A stretch of 64,000 nucleotides of DNA from Kribbella solani (GCF_014205295.1 NZ_JACHNF010000001.1:5952001-6016000), one strand, 5' to 3'; shown: positions 34,800 to 42,341, counted from the stretch's first letter. Numbers and translations: made by a program. Notes: a model not told the origin generated them from the sequence alone.

Positions 34800-35561
34800 G
34801 TGTTCTTGCGAGTGGTGGTCTTCTACCTGATCACGATGACCTTCAGCGGCCTGCTGAACGCGTTGCAGTCGGCAACCGGTCCGAGTACGGATCTGATCCA
34901 GCTGGTGCAGTTCGCGCCGGCGCTCGGCGTTGGCGTGATGTACCTGCTCTTCCGCCGTACGACCCGGGTCGCCGCCCGCTTCACCCCGGCCCCGGTCGTG
35001 GTCGGGCGTAGCATTCTGATGATCGGCATCGTCACCGCGGCGATGCTCGTGTCCGTCCTGGTGCATGTGGTCGCCGGGCAGACCTGGCGGGCGGAGAGCC
35101 TGCCGTTCCCGTTCGGGGTGCTGGTGATCACGATGCTGATCGGTGCCGCGGGTGAGGAGCTCGGCTGGCGCGCGTACCTGCAGCCCTACCTGCAGACGCG
35201 GTTCTCGGTGCTGCGTTCGTCGCTGATCGTCGGGCTGCTCTGGGGGTTCTGGCACATCGGTGGGTTCGCCAACGGAATCGTGTTCATGCTGCTGTTCGTG
35301 GTGATGGCGACGTCGATGTCGGTCGTGATGGGCGCGGTGCTGGCCGGCGCGCGGCGTACCAACCTGGTGATCGCCACCGTGATGCATGCGGCGGTGAACC
35401 TGTGGCTGATCCTGCTGTTCACCGAGGAGAAGGGCAACCTGTTCCCGATCGCCGTACTGGCCGTGGTCTGGGCGATCACCGCCTACGTGGTGCACTCAGT
35501 GCAGGTACGACGCTCCGTTGTAGTCCAGAACCGCTCCGCTCGCCCAGTTCGCCTCGGCTGA
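34800..35561 (+). CDS. CPBP family intramembrane metalloprotease
   Basis: A 253-residue polytopic membrane protein. The active-site motifs are GEELGWRAYLQPYL (EExxxR), WGFWHIGG and HAAVNLWL, the three metal-site motifs of the CPBP (CAAX protease and bacteriocin-processing) family. Eukaryotic relatives cleave prenylated proteins; bacterial ones are linked to bacteriocin immunity or unknown roles. The GTG at 34800 follows the TetR stop by 2 bp with AGGAG in front. Its last 66 bp overlap the convergent SDR gene. Confidence 0.87.
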   Translation: MFLRVVVFYLITMTFSGLLNALQSATGPSTDLIQLVQFAPALGVGVMYLLFRRTTRVAARFTPAPVVVGRSILMIGIVTAAMLVSVLVHVVAGQTWRAESLPFPFGVLVITMLIGAAGEELGWRAYLQPYLQTRFSVLRSSLIVGLLWGFWHIGGFANGIVFMLLFVVMATSMSVVMGAVLAGARRTNLVIATVMHAAVNLWLILLFTEEKGNLFPIAVLAVVWAITAYVVHSVQVRRSVVVQNRSARPVRLG

Positions 35562-36290
35562 CGCGAGCCAGTGGATCGCCTGGCCGACCTCCTCGGCGGT
35601 GGCGACGCGACCAAACGGGCTTTGCGCCCGGATCGCGTCCCCGCCGGGGCCGGTCAGGAACGCCTCGGTCATGTCGGTGGCGATGAAACCGGGCGCGATT
35701 GACGTCACGCTGATGTCATGTGGCGCCAGTGATGCCGCCAGGGACTGCCCGAGGGCGTGCAGTCGCGCCTTGGACGCCCCGTACGCCGGGACGTCAGGCT
35801 CACCGCGGTACGCGCCCCGGGAGCCGACGTTCACGATCGCACCCCGGCGTACGCCGTCCGCGGGCGCCTTGTCGAGCATCTGCCGGGCCACGCACCAGGT
35901 CACATGGGCGGCGCCTTCGAGGTTGACGGCGAGCGTACGGCGCCAGGTCGCGACCCAGTCCTCGTACGACGTCTCCGGCAACGGGTGGCCGACCCGCCGG
36001 GAGCCCGCGACCGGTTCGTCGACGAACATGGCGGCATTGTTGACCAGGACATCGATCCGGCCCAGTACGGCGGCCGAATCTCCTACCAGGGCAGGGATCG
36101 CGGCCGGATCGCCGAGGTCCGCGGCGACCACCGCGTGGCCGTCGCCGGGCAGTCCGGCGCGGACCTGTTCGGCTCGCTCGACGGCGCCGCGGCAGTGCAG
36201 TACGACCCGGTCGCCGGCGGTCGCGAACGCGTACGCGGCCGCTGCTCCGACGCCTCTGGACGCACCGGTGATCAGTACTCCTCTGGACAT
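35496..36290 (-). CDS. Short-chain dehydrogenase/reductase
   Basis: A 264-residue NAD(P)-dependent oxidoreductase of the classical SDR type. The cofactor motif is TGASRGVG at 8-15, NNAA lies near 85-88, the catalytic serine precedes RGAYRGEP, and the active-site YGASK comes near 170. It ends in the usual substrate-loop form WASGAVLDYNGA. The substrate is unknown. The ATG at 36290 has GGAGG upstream. It is convergent with the CPBP gene and divergent from the RHH/collagen-like gene, 120 bp away, whose TGACGTCA sites may influence both. Confidence 0.88.
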   Translation of the reverse strand: MSRGVLITGASRGVGAAAAYAFATAGDRVVLHCRGAVERAEQVRAGLPGDGHAVVAADLGDPAAIPALVGDSAAVLGRIDVLVNNAAMFVDEPVAGSRRVGHPLPETSYEDWVATWRRTLAVNLEGAAHVTWCVARQMLDKAPADGVRRGAIVNVGSRGAYRGEPDVPAYGASKARLHALGQSLAASLAPHDISVTSIAPGFIATDMTEAFLTGPGGDAIRAQSPFGRVATAEEVGQAIHWLASAEANWASGAVLDYNGASYLH

Positions 36291-36360
36291 GGTTCCTCCC
36301 TGGGCCGGTACGGGGCTGACTGCACGACATTGTGCCGGTGCCGCCACTTTGACGACGCCA

Positions 36361-36410
36361 TGACATCACCAGGGTTGACAGTGACGTCATCATGACGTCA
36401 TGATTGCGTC
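36361..36410 (+). promoter_or_regulatory. Leaderless promoter with repeated TGACGTCA operators
   Basis: TTGACA at 36375-36380, an 18-bp spacer and CATGAT at 36399-36404 place transcription start 7 nt later, on the ATG at 36411. The octamer TGACGTCA occurs at 36382-36389 and 36393-36400, exactly 11 bp apart, and TGACATCA (one change) at 36361-36368. Both full sites sit between the -35 and -10 boxes, so a bound protein would block RNA polymerase. The RHH protein encoded downstream may be that protein. Confidence 0.7.
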
Positions 36411-37193
36411 ATGGAACTTGACCATTACCTCGAGTCGGTCCGGCGGAGCGTTGAGAACGCCACCGCCCTGGCCGACGAGCAAACTCGCTCCGTGGCTCAG
36501 CGCCTCGGGGCAACGCTGGATGACGCGGGCCGGCTGGCCCTCATCTCAGCCCTGTCCGACGCCGCCGGGGAGATCAGCCGTGAGCTGTCCCCGGGCTCGG
36601 TCGAACTTCGGATGGCCGGTGGCCGCCCGGAGTTCGTGGTCACGCCGGCGCCCAGCCAGCTGACCGGTCCGGACGAGACCGATGACGACATCGACGACGA
36701 GCCGGACACCGAGGCTGCCGAGCAGTTCGTACCGGGCGCCGACGAGCCGACCGCCCGGATCACGCTCCGGCTGCCGATGTCGATCAAGAACAAGGTGGAC
36801 GAAGCCGCCAACGCCGAGGGCATCTCCTCGAACGCGTGGCTGATGCGCACCGTGATGACCGAGCTCAGCGACCGTCGCCGTGGCGGCGGCCCGCGCCCGC
36901 CGCGGCCACCGCGCCCGCCGCGCGGCCCGGTGTTCGGCCCGGAGGGCCCGCTGGGTCCGAACGGACCGCTCGGACCCGACGGCGTCTTCGGACCGAACGG
37001 CGTGTTCGGCCCGAACGGACCGTTCGGTGACGAGGGTGTCTTCGGCCCGGACCGTAACCGCTGGGAGCGGGACCGGCGCCGGGACGACCGCGACCGCCGC
37101 CGGGAGGACAAGGACCGCCGGCGCGAGGACAAGGACCAGCGCCGCCGGGGCGGGCACGGCCCGGGCCAGCGGGTGACGGGGTGGGCACAGTGA
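36411..37193 (+). CDS. Ribbon-helix-helix DNA-binding protein with collagen-like and charged tails
   Basis: A 260-residue protein in distinct parts. Residues 1-75 are helical and unassigned; 80-112 are acidic; 116-152 (ARITLRLPMSIKNKVDEAAN) form an Arc/HicB-type ribbon-helix-helix DNA-binding fold; 156-171 is Pro/Arg-rich; 172-213 contains FGPNG/LGPDG repeats like collagen; 214-246 is an Arg/Asp/Lys repeat (DRRREDKD). The promoter suggests a leaderless message starting at this ATG. Its stop overlaps the DUF4097 gene start (GTGA), so the two products are coupled. It may autoregulate through TGACGTCA sites. Such a combination is unusual. Confidence 0.8.
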   Translation: MELDHYLESVRRSVENATALADEQTRSVAQRLGATLDDAGRLALISALSDAAGEISRELSPGSVELRMAGGRPEFVVTPAPSQLTGPDETDDDIDDEPDTEAAEQFVPGADEPTARITLRLPMSIKNKVDEAANAEGISSNAWLMRTVMTELSDRRRGGGPRPPRPPRPPRGPVFGPEGPLGPNGPLGPDGVFGPNGVFGPNGPFGDEGVFGPDRNRWERDRRRDDRDRRREDKDRRREDKDQRRRGGHGPGQRVTGWAQ

Positions 37194-38026
37194 GCGGCTT
37201 CAGCACTCAGATCAACGACAACGAGAACGACCGGATCGAGCGGGTCCGGATCGAGATCGGCTCCGGCCAGATCGAGATCGTCGGCAACCCCGAAGGCACC
37301 GGCACCGCCGCGGCGATCGAGGTCGACAGCGGTCCGGAGGAGGACGTGATCGTCGAGGTCGTCGACGGTGAGCTGATCGTCGAAGGACCGCGGAACGTTC
37401 GCCGCGGGCCGGAGATCCAGGTCCGGATCGCCACCTCCGAGGTACTCGCGGCCCGGATCAAGACCGGATCGGGTGACATCGTCGTCGACGTACCGCTGGG
37501 TCCGGCCCGGCTGCACACCGGCTCCGGTGAGGTCCGGCTGGACCGGATCGAGGGTGATCTCGGCGTCAACACGGGCAGTGGTGACGTACGCGTCGGGCAT
37601 GTTGCCGGCGTGGCGCGGGTGACCACCGGCTCCGGTTCGGTCGAGGTCGACGAGGCCGGGGACGCGCTCGGGCTGAGCACCGGCTCCGGTGACGTCAAGG
37701 TCGGCGACGCCGCCGGTCCGACCACCATCAAGGTCGGCTCGGGCGACATCACCGTCGAACGTATCCGCGACCACTCGGTTGCCACCTCCGGTTCCGGCGA
37801 CGTCAAGGTCGAGCTCGCCGACGCACCGAGCGTCCAGGCCGAAACGGCCCGCGGCGACGTCCAGATCGGGGTACCGGACGGTCTCCCGACGTACCTGGAC
37901 CTGAAGACGGTCACCGGCCGGATCCGGTGCGACCTGCAGCCGGGCCAGCAGCCCGCCGAGGGCGAGCGCGCCCTGATGCTGCGCGCCCGCACCGTCTCCG
38001 GCGACATCACCGTCGTCAAGGTCTGA
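37190..38026 (+). CDS. DUF4097 family repeat protein without a signal peptide
   Basis: A 278-residue protein made of short strand-turn repeats: KTGSGDIVVDVPLG, HTGSGEVRLDRIEG, NTGSGDVRVGHVAG, TTGSGSVEVDEAG, STGSGDVKVGDAAG, KVGSGDITVERIRD and more, with a period near 20 residues. This is the DUF4097 fold, probably a beta-helix. Unlike the copy at 15.7 kb it has no membrane anchor or signal, so it should be cytoplasmic or act with another protein. It begins at a GTG inside the stop of the RHH gene. The pairing suggests a shared function, not yet known to me. Confidence 0.85.
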   Translation: MSGFSTQINDNENDRIERVRIEIGSGQIEIVGNPEGTGTAAAIEVDSGPEEDVIVEVVDGELIVEGPRNVRRGPEIQVRIATSEVLAARIKTGSGDIVVDVPLGPARLHTGSGEVRLDRIEGDLGVNTGSGDVRVGHVAGVARVTTGSGSVEVDEAGDALGLSTGSGDVKVGDAAGPTTIKVGSGDITVERIRDHSVATSGSGDVKVELADAPSVQAETARGDVQIGVPDGLPTYLDLKTVTGRIRCDLQPGQQPAEGERALMLRARTVSGDITVVKV

Positions 38027-38072
38027 CCACACCCACCCACCACAGGTCCCGCCGCCGTACGCGGCGGGACGA

Positions 38073-38237
38073 AGGTCGGGGCTGGTGATCTCCCGCCTAC
38101 TGCGCGGCACTCGGCACGGCACCTCGCCGCACGGGTGCAAAGGCCACGATGCGCCGCATCGAGACCTTCGCCCCCGCGCACCGAGGCACCGCACCGAGCA
38201 CCTGCTCGCTACGGCGGGAGATCACCAGCCCCGACCT
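38073..38237. repeat. 165-bp imperfect palindrome with perfect 25-bp ends
   Basis: The outer 25 bp at 38073-38097 are exactly inverted at 38213-38237 (they begin AGGTCGGGGCTGG). The inside pairs at roughly three bases in four, down to the centre GATGCGCCGCATC (38148-38160). Both strands open an ATG at the centre and would give similar peptides, MRRIVAFAPVRRG and MRRIETFAPAHRG. It could fold as one long cruciform or RNA hairpin. It fills the gap between the DUF4097 gene and the next small gene. Confidence 0.8.
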
Positions 38238-38292
38238 GGGCGAAGCACTGCCGAAACCACCATCAGCACGGGGACAAAGTGAGGGGAGCAGC

Positions 38293-38538
38293 ATGATGAT
38301 CAGCGAACAGCAGGAAGTTGCCCGGTACCGCGTTGCCGAGCAGTTGCGGGCCGCGGAGGCCCGGGCGCAGCGCTCCGGGGGGAAGCCGCGCAGCGGTCCG
38401 CGGAAGGGTCTGGCCGGGGCGTTGCGCCGGCTGGCCGACAAGCTGGAGCCGGTCCGGAGCACGTCGGAGTCTTTCAACCAGCCCCTGACCGGGTCGCAGC
38501 CCCGCCACCGCGGGACCGGGCTCTCCATCGTCCGATGA
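38293..38538 (+). CDS. Small basic hypothetical protein (81 residues)
   Basis: A short reading frame with a strong ribosome site (GAGGGGAG) just before paired ATGs. The product is helical and basic: MMISEQQEVARYRVAEQLRA, then an Arg/Lys/Gly-rich middle (RSGGKPRSGPRKGL) and a helix AGALRRLADKLE. It ends in the stop that overlaps the following 40-residue frame. I do not recognise a family. The frame is open back into the palindrome at 38149, but the ribosome site marks the start here. Confidence 0.6.
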   Translation: MMISEQQEVARYRVAEQLRAAEARAQRSGGKPRSGPRKGLAGALRRLADKLEPVRSTSESFNQPLTGSQPRHRGTGLSIVR

Positions 38539-38657
38539 ACGGCGTACCGCTGACCGGCGTACCGATTGCCGGCGTGCCGGTGACGGGTGGCCCGGCGTTG
38601 TACGCGCTGCTGGTGCGGCTCGGCCTGGTGAACCCGCGGACGGGCGGCAATCGGTAG
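38535..38657 (+). CDS. 40-residue hypothetical protein with GVP repeats
   Basis: The frame starts in an ATGA overlap with the previous stop. It encodes four near-identical turns, NGVPLTGVPIAGVPVTGGP, followed by ALYALLVRLGLVNPRTGG. The close coupling and the regular repeats argue that it is real. It lies about 110 bp before a lipoprotein gene. No family is known to me. Confidence 0.5.
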   Translation: MNGVPLTGVPIAGVPVTGGPALYALLVRLGLVNPRTGGNR

Positions 38658-38764
38658 TTCTGCAGCTTCCTGCAACGCCTGTGGATAACCGCCGGACGGA
38701 CCCGCGCGCACTGCTAGCGTTCAGTCGATCATTCTCGGTCGACTTTTGGGGAGAGTAACCAACG

Positions 38765-40282
38765 ATGTTGCGTCCGCTGGTGGCAACCACAGCCGTCACC
38801 GCCGCTCTGATCCTGGTCGCCGGCTGCGGCGGCAACGACAAGAAGGCCGACTCGCCGTCCGGTGACGGCAACGGCCAGTCCTCCGCTTCCCCGTCGCCGA
38901 CCGCCCCGAGCCTCAAGACCTTCGACCCGCCGAAGACGTTCATGGTCGACAACGCGTTCCCGGTGCCCGCGGACAAGACGCTGGACACCTACGACACCGC
39001 CCGGAAGGGCATGGTCGGGCATGTCGCCCTGATCGGCCATCGGGCCGGAATCACCGGCCACGACGTCGCTGACCCGAGCAAGACCTGGATGATCAAGTCG
39101 ACTGAGACGGCAACCACCTCGGTCGAGGACATGAGCCAGATAGTCGCGGTGAAGGTCGACGGCAAGGACGTCGCGCTGGTCGCCTACTCGCAGGTCGACA
39201 AGGGCAACGGAACCAAGAAGCCGCAGGGCGTGGTGGTGTTCCAGTGGATCGACGTATCGGCGGGGCAGAAGCTCGCCGAGGTGGCCACGCCGGTGAGCAC
39301 CGTGGAAGGCACCGGTACCTATGCGGCCGGCTCACCGGGCCTGGGAAGTTTCCAGTACGACCCGGAGACCGGTCAGGTCGCCATCGGCGTGTCCGCCCGG
39401 GGGCTGCTGCTCGCGAAAACACAGAACGCGACCGTGTATGCCGACCCCAAGACGAAAAAGTCGACGGTCGTCCCTGGGGTCATTCCGGGAGCATTGCGCA
39501 ACGGTGTGTTCGCTGGTTCGGCGGGTACGAACGGCGGGACCACCCCTGACAGCTCGATCGTGATCGTCGACGGTGCGAGCGGGAAGACTACCAAGAAGAC
39601 GCCGGTGGGGCAGAGCTCCCTGGGCCCGCTGTCCGGTGGCATCAAGCACGGGTACTTCTACGGTTCGGTCTACTCGACGGCCAAGGGGACCGATGTCAGC
39701 ACGCTTTACTCGGTCGACCTCGCGACCGGCGCGGTGGTGAAGACAGTGCCAGGGCTGTCCGCGCGCGACTCCGGTGGTTACGGCTGCACTTGGGATCAGG
39801 CAAGTGCGATCGTGTGCACCGCCAGCGCGGCCAGCGGCCCGAAGGAGATCTTCGGCTTCGACGACGACACGGGCAAGAAGGCGTGGGGTTACACCACCCT
39901 GTCCGGCGGACGGATCGTGCCCAACGTCACGGCCGCGTTCCACGGCATCCTGTACGCGCAGACCGAGGCGCAGCCGGTGCTGATGGATGCCAAAACCGGC
40001 GCGGACCTGCCGAGCGGGACTCCGTCGGGAGGCCCGAGCTCCACACCGTCGGACGGCAGTACCCCGACCGACGGTGCAACCCCGTCGAGCGGTGACACTC
40101 CGTCCGACAGCGGGTCGCCTTCGGAGGGCGGCAACGGTAAGGGCGATCTCGGTCTCTTCAACGGCAAAAGCGAGTCGCCGGAGGCAGTCTCGCCGTACGG
40201 CGGTATCTACGGTCAGTTGCCGTCCAACTCCAGCTACGGGGAGTACGAGCTGATCGCCATCTACCTGAAGCCGACCGCCTGA
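38765..40282 (+). CDS. Secreted lipoprotein with beta-propeller-like (PQQ-type) domain
   Basis: A 505-residue lipoprotein, anchored at Cys21 of the lipobox LVAGC. A Ser/Pro/Asp linker (24-50) leads to a repetitive beta domain with blades such as SSIVIVDGASGKTTKKTP, TLYSVDLATGAVVKTVPG and EIFGFDDDTGKKAWGYTT, as in PQQ-type propellers. Near residue 420 comes a low-complexity Ser/Pro/Thr/Asp stretch before a short tail. No catalytic residues are visible, so a binding or scaffold role is likely. It stands alone and ends at a perfect bidirectional terminator. Confidence 0.75.
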   Translation: MLRPLVATTAVTAALILVAGCGGNDKKADSPSGDGNGQSSASPSPTAPSLKTFDPPKTFMVDNAFPVPADKTLDTYDTARKGMVGHVALIGHRAGITGHDVADPSKTWMIKSTETATTSVEDMSQIVAVKVDGKDVALVAYSQVDKGNGTKKPQGVVVFQWIDVSAGQKLAEVATPVSTVEGTGTYAAGSPGLGSFQYDPETGQVAIGVSARGLLLAKTQNATVYADPKTKKSTVVPGVIPGALRNGVFAGSAGTNGGTTPDSSIVIVDGASGKTTKKTPVGQSSLGPLSGGIKHGYFYGSVYSTAKGTDVSTLYSVDLATGAVVKTVPGLSARDSGGYGCTWDQASAIVCTASAASGPKEIFGFDDDTGKKAWGYTTLSGGRIVPNVTAAFHGILYAQTEAQPVLMDAKTGADLPSGTPSGGPSSTPSDGSTPTDGATPSSGDTPSDSGSPSEGGNGKGDLGLFNGKSESPEAVSPYGGIYGQLPSNSSYGEYELIAIYLKPTA

Positions 40283-40289
40283 CATGCTG

Positions 40290-40317
40290 AAGGCCCCGGG
40301 ACTACTCCCGGGGCCTT
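40290..40317. terminator. Bidirectional intrinsic terminator
   Basis: AAGGCCCCGGGA at 40290-40301 pairs perfectly with TCCCGGGGCCTT at 40306-40317 across a 4-nt loop, followed by T residues on the plus strand and A residues read as T on the minus strand. It separates the convergent lipoprotein and dcd genes. Confidence 0.93.
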
Positions 40318-40327
40318 TTGCGTACGG

Positions 40328-40903
40328 TCAGAGGTCGGAGCGGTGGAAGTTGCGGTACGAGCGTGACGGCGTCGGGCCGCGCTGACCCTGGTACCGGGAG
40401 CCGTACTTGGCCGAACCGTACGGGTGCTGGGCCGGCGAGGACAGCCGGAAGAAGCACAGCTGGCCGATCTTCATCCCGGGCCAGAGCTTGATCGGCAGGG
40501 TGGCGACGTTCGACAGCTCCAGCGTCACGTGCCCGGAGAAGCCGGGGTCGATGAAGCCGGCGGTCGAGTGCGTCAGCAGGCCCAGCCGGCCGAGTGACGA
40601 CTTGCCTTCGAGCCGGGCGGCGACGTCGTCGGGCAGGGTGATCAGCTCGTACGTCGAGCCGAGCACGAACTCGCCGGGGTGCAGGATGAACGGCTCCTCG
40701 CCGTCCGGTTCCACCAGCCGGGTCAGATCCGGCTGTTCCTCGGCGGGGTCGATATGCGGGTACTTGTGGTTCTCGAACACCCGGAAGAAGCGGTCCAGCC
40801 GTACGTCGACGCTCGACGGCTGCACCATCGCAGCATCGAACGGCTCCAGCTGGACCCGCTTCGCGTCGAGCTCGGCCAGGATGTCACGGTCGGAGAGCAG
40901 CAC
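40328..40903 (-). CDS. dcd: dCTP deaminase, dUMP-forming type
   Basis: A 191-residue enzyme of nucleotide metabolism. The signature HSTAGFIDPGFSGHVTLEL with its catalytic glutamate, GKSSLGRLGLLTH before it, and the C-terminal YGSAKYGSRYQGQRGPTPSR are all present. Actinobacterial members, as in Mycobacterium tuberculosis, carry out both deamination and diphosphate removal, giving dUMP directly. The start is a GTG at 40903. It is a single gene between the terminator at 40.3 kb and a hairpin at 41.0 kb. Confidence 0.95.
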   Translation of the reverse strand: MLLSDRDILAELDAKRVQLEPFDAAMVQPSSVDVRLDRFFRVFENHKYPHIDPAEEQPDLTRLVEPDGEEPFILHPGEFVLGSTYELITLPDDVAARLEGKSSLGRLGLLTHSTAGFIDPGFSGHVTLELSNVATLPIKLWPGMKIGQLCFFRLSSPAQHPYGSAKYGSRYQGQRGPTPSRSYRNFHRSDL

Positions 40904-40980
40904 GGTCGCACGTTAGCAGCGCGCCGCCCGTCCGCCCAGTCGCGTCCGGTCCATTTGCGTGGTTCACCCCTCAAACGCAC

Positions 40981-41010
40981 CGTTCGCCCCTCGCAGGCGA
41001 GAGGCGAACG
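40981..41010. terminator. Hairpin between dcd and the MarR gene
   Basis: CGTTCGCC at 40981-40988 pairs with GGCGAACG at 41003-41010, with a smaller CTCG/CGAG stem inside. It lies about 120 bp past the marR stop on that strand and 78 bp upstream of dcd. It may end the marR message. Nothing else coding is visible in 40904-41132. Confidence 0.5.
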
Positions 41011-41132
41011 GGTAACCGCGGACGTTCACCGCTGAAATGGCCCAGGCGGTGGTGGGAGTCCGGAGCCCTCAGCTCTCCGGCGATCCGCACCGCAGGCCGG
41101 CCGTACCGGAACCTGGGCCTGAGGCAACTACT

Positions 41133-41573
41133 TCAGTCGGCCAGCTTGTTGAACTTCGACACCTGGGTGGCGAAGGTCTTCACCTGCGTCGGGGACCAGT
41201 CCTTGAGCAGGTCCTCGATCACCTTGTGGCGCTTCTTCCGGGCCGCCGTCAGCTTCCGCTTGCCGGCCGCCGTCAGGGTCAGCAGCGTCGCGCGCGCGTC
41301 CGACTTGTCGGCCGCCCGCTTCAGCAGGCCCTCCTCCTCCAGCCGCGCGCAGGCCCGGCTGACTGGTCCCTTGTCCACCTCGAGCGCAGCCACCAGGTCG
41401 GCCATCCGTACTGGTGCCAGCTCCTCGACATGGTTCAGCAACGCGTACTGCGCCGGCTCCAGGTCCGGGTGTGCCTCGTCGGACAGCGTCCGCTGCAGAC
41501 CACGCAGCCGCCGCGCCAACGTGACGAGCTCCTTCTCCAGGTTGTCCACCGCGTCAGTAGTGTCAGTTGCCAC
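41133..41573 (-). CDS. MarR family transcriptional regulator
   Basis: A 146-residue MarR protein. The winged helix spans VRMADLVAALEVDKGPVSRACARLEEEGLLKR with the wing ADKSDARATLLTLTAAG. The C-terminal dimer helix is lysine-rich (RKLTAARKKRHKVIEDLLKDW). The start is a GTG at 41573. Two GTTGC/GCAAC palindromes upstream are likely its own operators. No obvious target gene lies in the same unit, so it may control itself and distant genes. Confidence 0.87.
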   Translation of the reverse strand: MATDTTDAVDNLEKELVTLARRLRGLQRTLSDEAHPDLEPAQYALLNHVEELAPVRMADLVAALEVDKGPVSRACARLEEEGLLKRAADKSDARATLLTLTAAGKRKLTAARKKRHKVIEDLLKDWSPTQVKTFATQVSKFNKLAD

Positions 41574-41591
41574 CGTTCACCCCTTCATCCA

Positions 41592-41670
41592 GTTGCCCCG
41601 CAACCATCTTGTCCGGTCCGTGCGAGGACCGCATCATCCTCACGTTGCGTCAAATGTTGCCCCCGGCAAC
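41592..41670 (-). promoter_or_regulatory. Two GTTGC...GCAAC palindromes upstream of the MarR gene
   Basis: GTTGCCCCGCAAC at 41592-41604 and GTTGCCCCCGGCAAC at 41656-41670 share the same 5-bp arms with spacers of 3 and 5 bp. The first lies 19 bp upstream of the GTG. A further GTTGC half-site lies at 41644. The rest of 41574-41911 shows no gene. Confidence 0.55.
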
Positions 41671-41911
41671 GCGTTCTAATCTGCCAGAAGATGACCAACC
41701 TGCCCAGCCCTGAACGCGCCCTTTGTGAAAAACTGCCCAAGAACCCCCCGCGCAAACCGCCCACGCCCCGTTTTCGATGCACCCAGCCACCACCTGACCC
41801 CTGACGTGGCAACAATTCACTCCCCGTTCCGCCCCGCCACGCGGCCCCGACGTGCCCCCCGCCCCTCCCATCAGCTATGCTCATCACCGCTGCCAGCACC
41901 ACCGGCAGCAC

Positions 41912-41985
41912 GCGGGTGTAGTTCAATGGCAGAACATCAGCTTCCCAAGCTGACAGTGCGAGTTCGATTCTCGTCACCCGCTCCA
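41912..41985 (+). tRNA. tRNA-Gly (anticodon CCC), CCA end encoded
   Basis: The 7-bp acceptor stem GCGGGTG/CACCCGC, D-loop AGTTCAATGGCAGAAC, the anticodon stem TCAGC/GCTGA around loop TTCCCAA (anticodon CCC), the T-loop GTTCGATTC and the encoded TCCA end are all clear. The 3' part from the anticodon loop onward is repeated at 44376-44420, marking this gene as an integration target. A hairpin follows. Confidence 0.95.
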
Positions 41986-41986
41986 C
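41942..41986 (+). repeat. attL-like 45-bp direct repeat, copy 1 (3' part of tRNA-Gly)
   Basis: The 45 bases from the anticodon loop to one base beyond the CCA end are identical to 44376-44420. Duplication of the 3' part of a tRNA gene is the usual scar of site-specific integration by tyrosine recombinases. The copies enclose about 2.4 kb. Confidence 0.85.
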
Positions 41987-42002
41987 TCGTCAAGACATGA
42001 CA

Positions 42003-42040
42003 AAGCCCAGGTCCGAGGGGTACTCCCCAGACCTGGGCTT
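42003..42040 (+). terminator. Terminator behind tRNA-Gly
   Basis: AAGCCCAGGT at 42003-42012 pairs with ACCTGGGCTT at 42031-42040, with an inner GGGG/CCCC stem. The left arm with its flank, CCCAGGTCCGAGG, recurs at 44428-44440 behind the second tRNA fragment, but the second copy lacks the right arm. Confidence 0.8.
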
Positions 42041-42285
42041 CCGTTTGCTCCGTCATCGACCGAGCGACCGTGCCATCAACACGCCATTAGCCGACCCCCA
42101 CCAGGACGCCGGCCGCGCCGTCATCGTCCTCCGGCTTGACCGGCCCATCCGAGGTGCTGCGGGTGACCAGTCATCGCCTGGCCACCCGCTGTATTCCTAC
42201 TTCGGAGCGCCCGGACGACGGGCCTGGCTCTGGTTGCCTCGCCACCCCTATTCTTCCGGCTTGGGGTGAGCCCGATAGCGCTCTG

Positions 42286-42310
42286 GGTGGTTTGCATCAA
42301 ACGGTTGACT
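42286..42310 (+). repeat. 25-bp dispersed repeat, copy 1
   Basis: GGTGGTTTGCATCAAACGG plus TTGACT matches 46503-46527 with one change (C to T). Its core GTTTGCATCAAAC is palindromic. The copies are direct and 4.2 kb apart, enclosing the XRE island and the neighbouring genes. Confidence 0.75.
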
Positions 42311-42321
42311 TGGCAATCAGG

Positions 42322-42341
42322 GCGGGCCGTGCACGGCCCGC
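42322..42341. promoter_or_regulatory. Perfect 20-bp palindrome
   Basis: GCGGGCCGTGCACGGCCCGC reads the same on both strands. It starts 11 bp after the 25-bp repeat. It may be a recombinase or regulator site, or a hairpin ending the XRE message, since the XRE gene ends 160 bp away on the minus strand. Confidence 0.6.
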
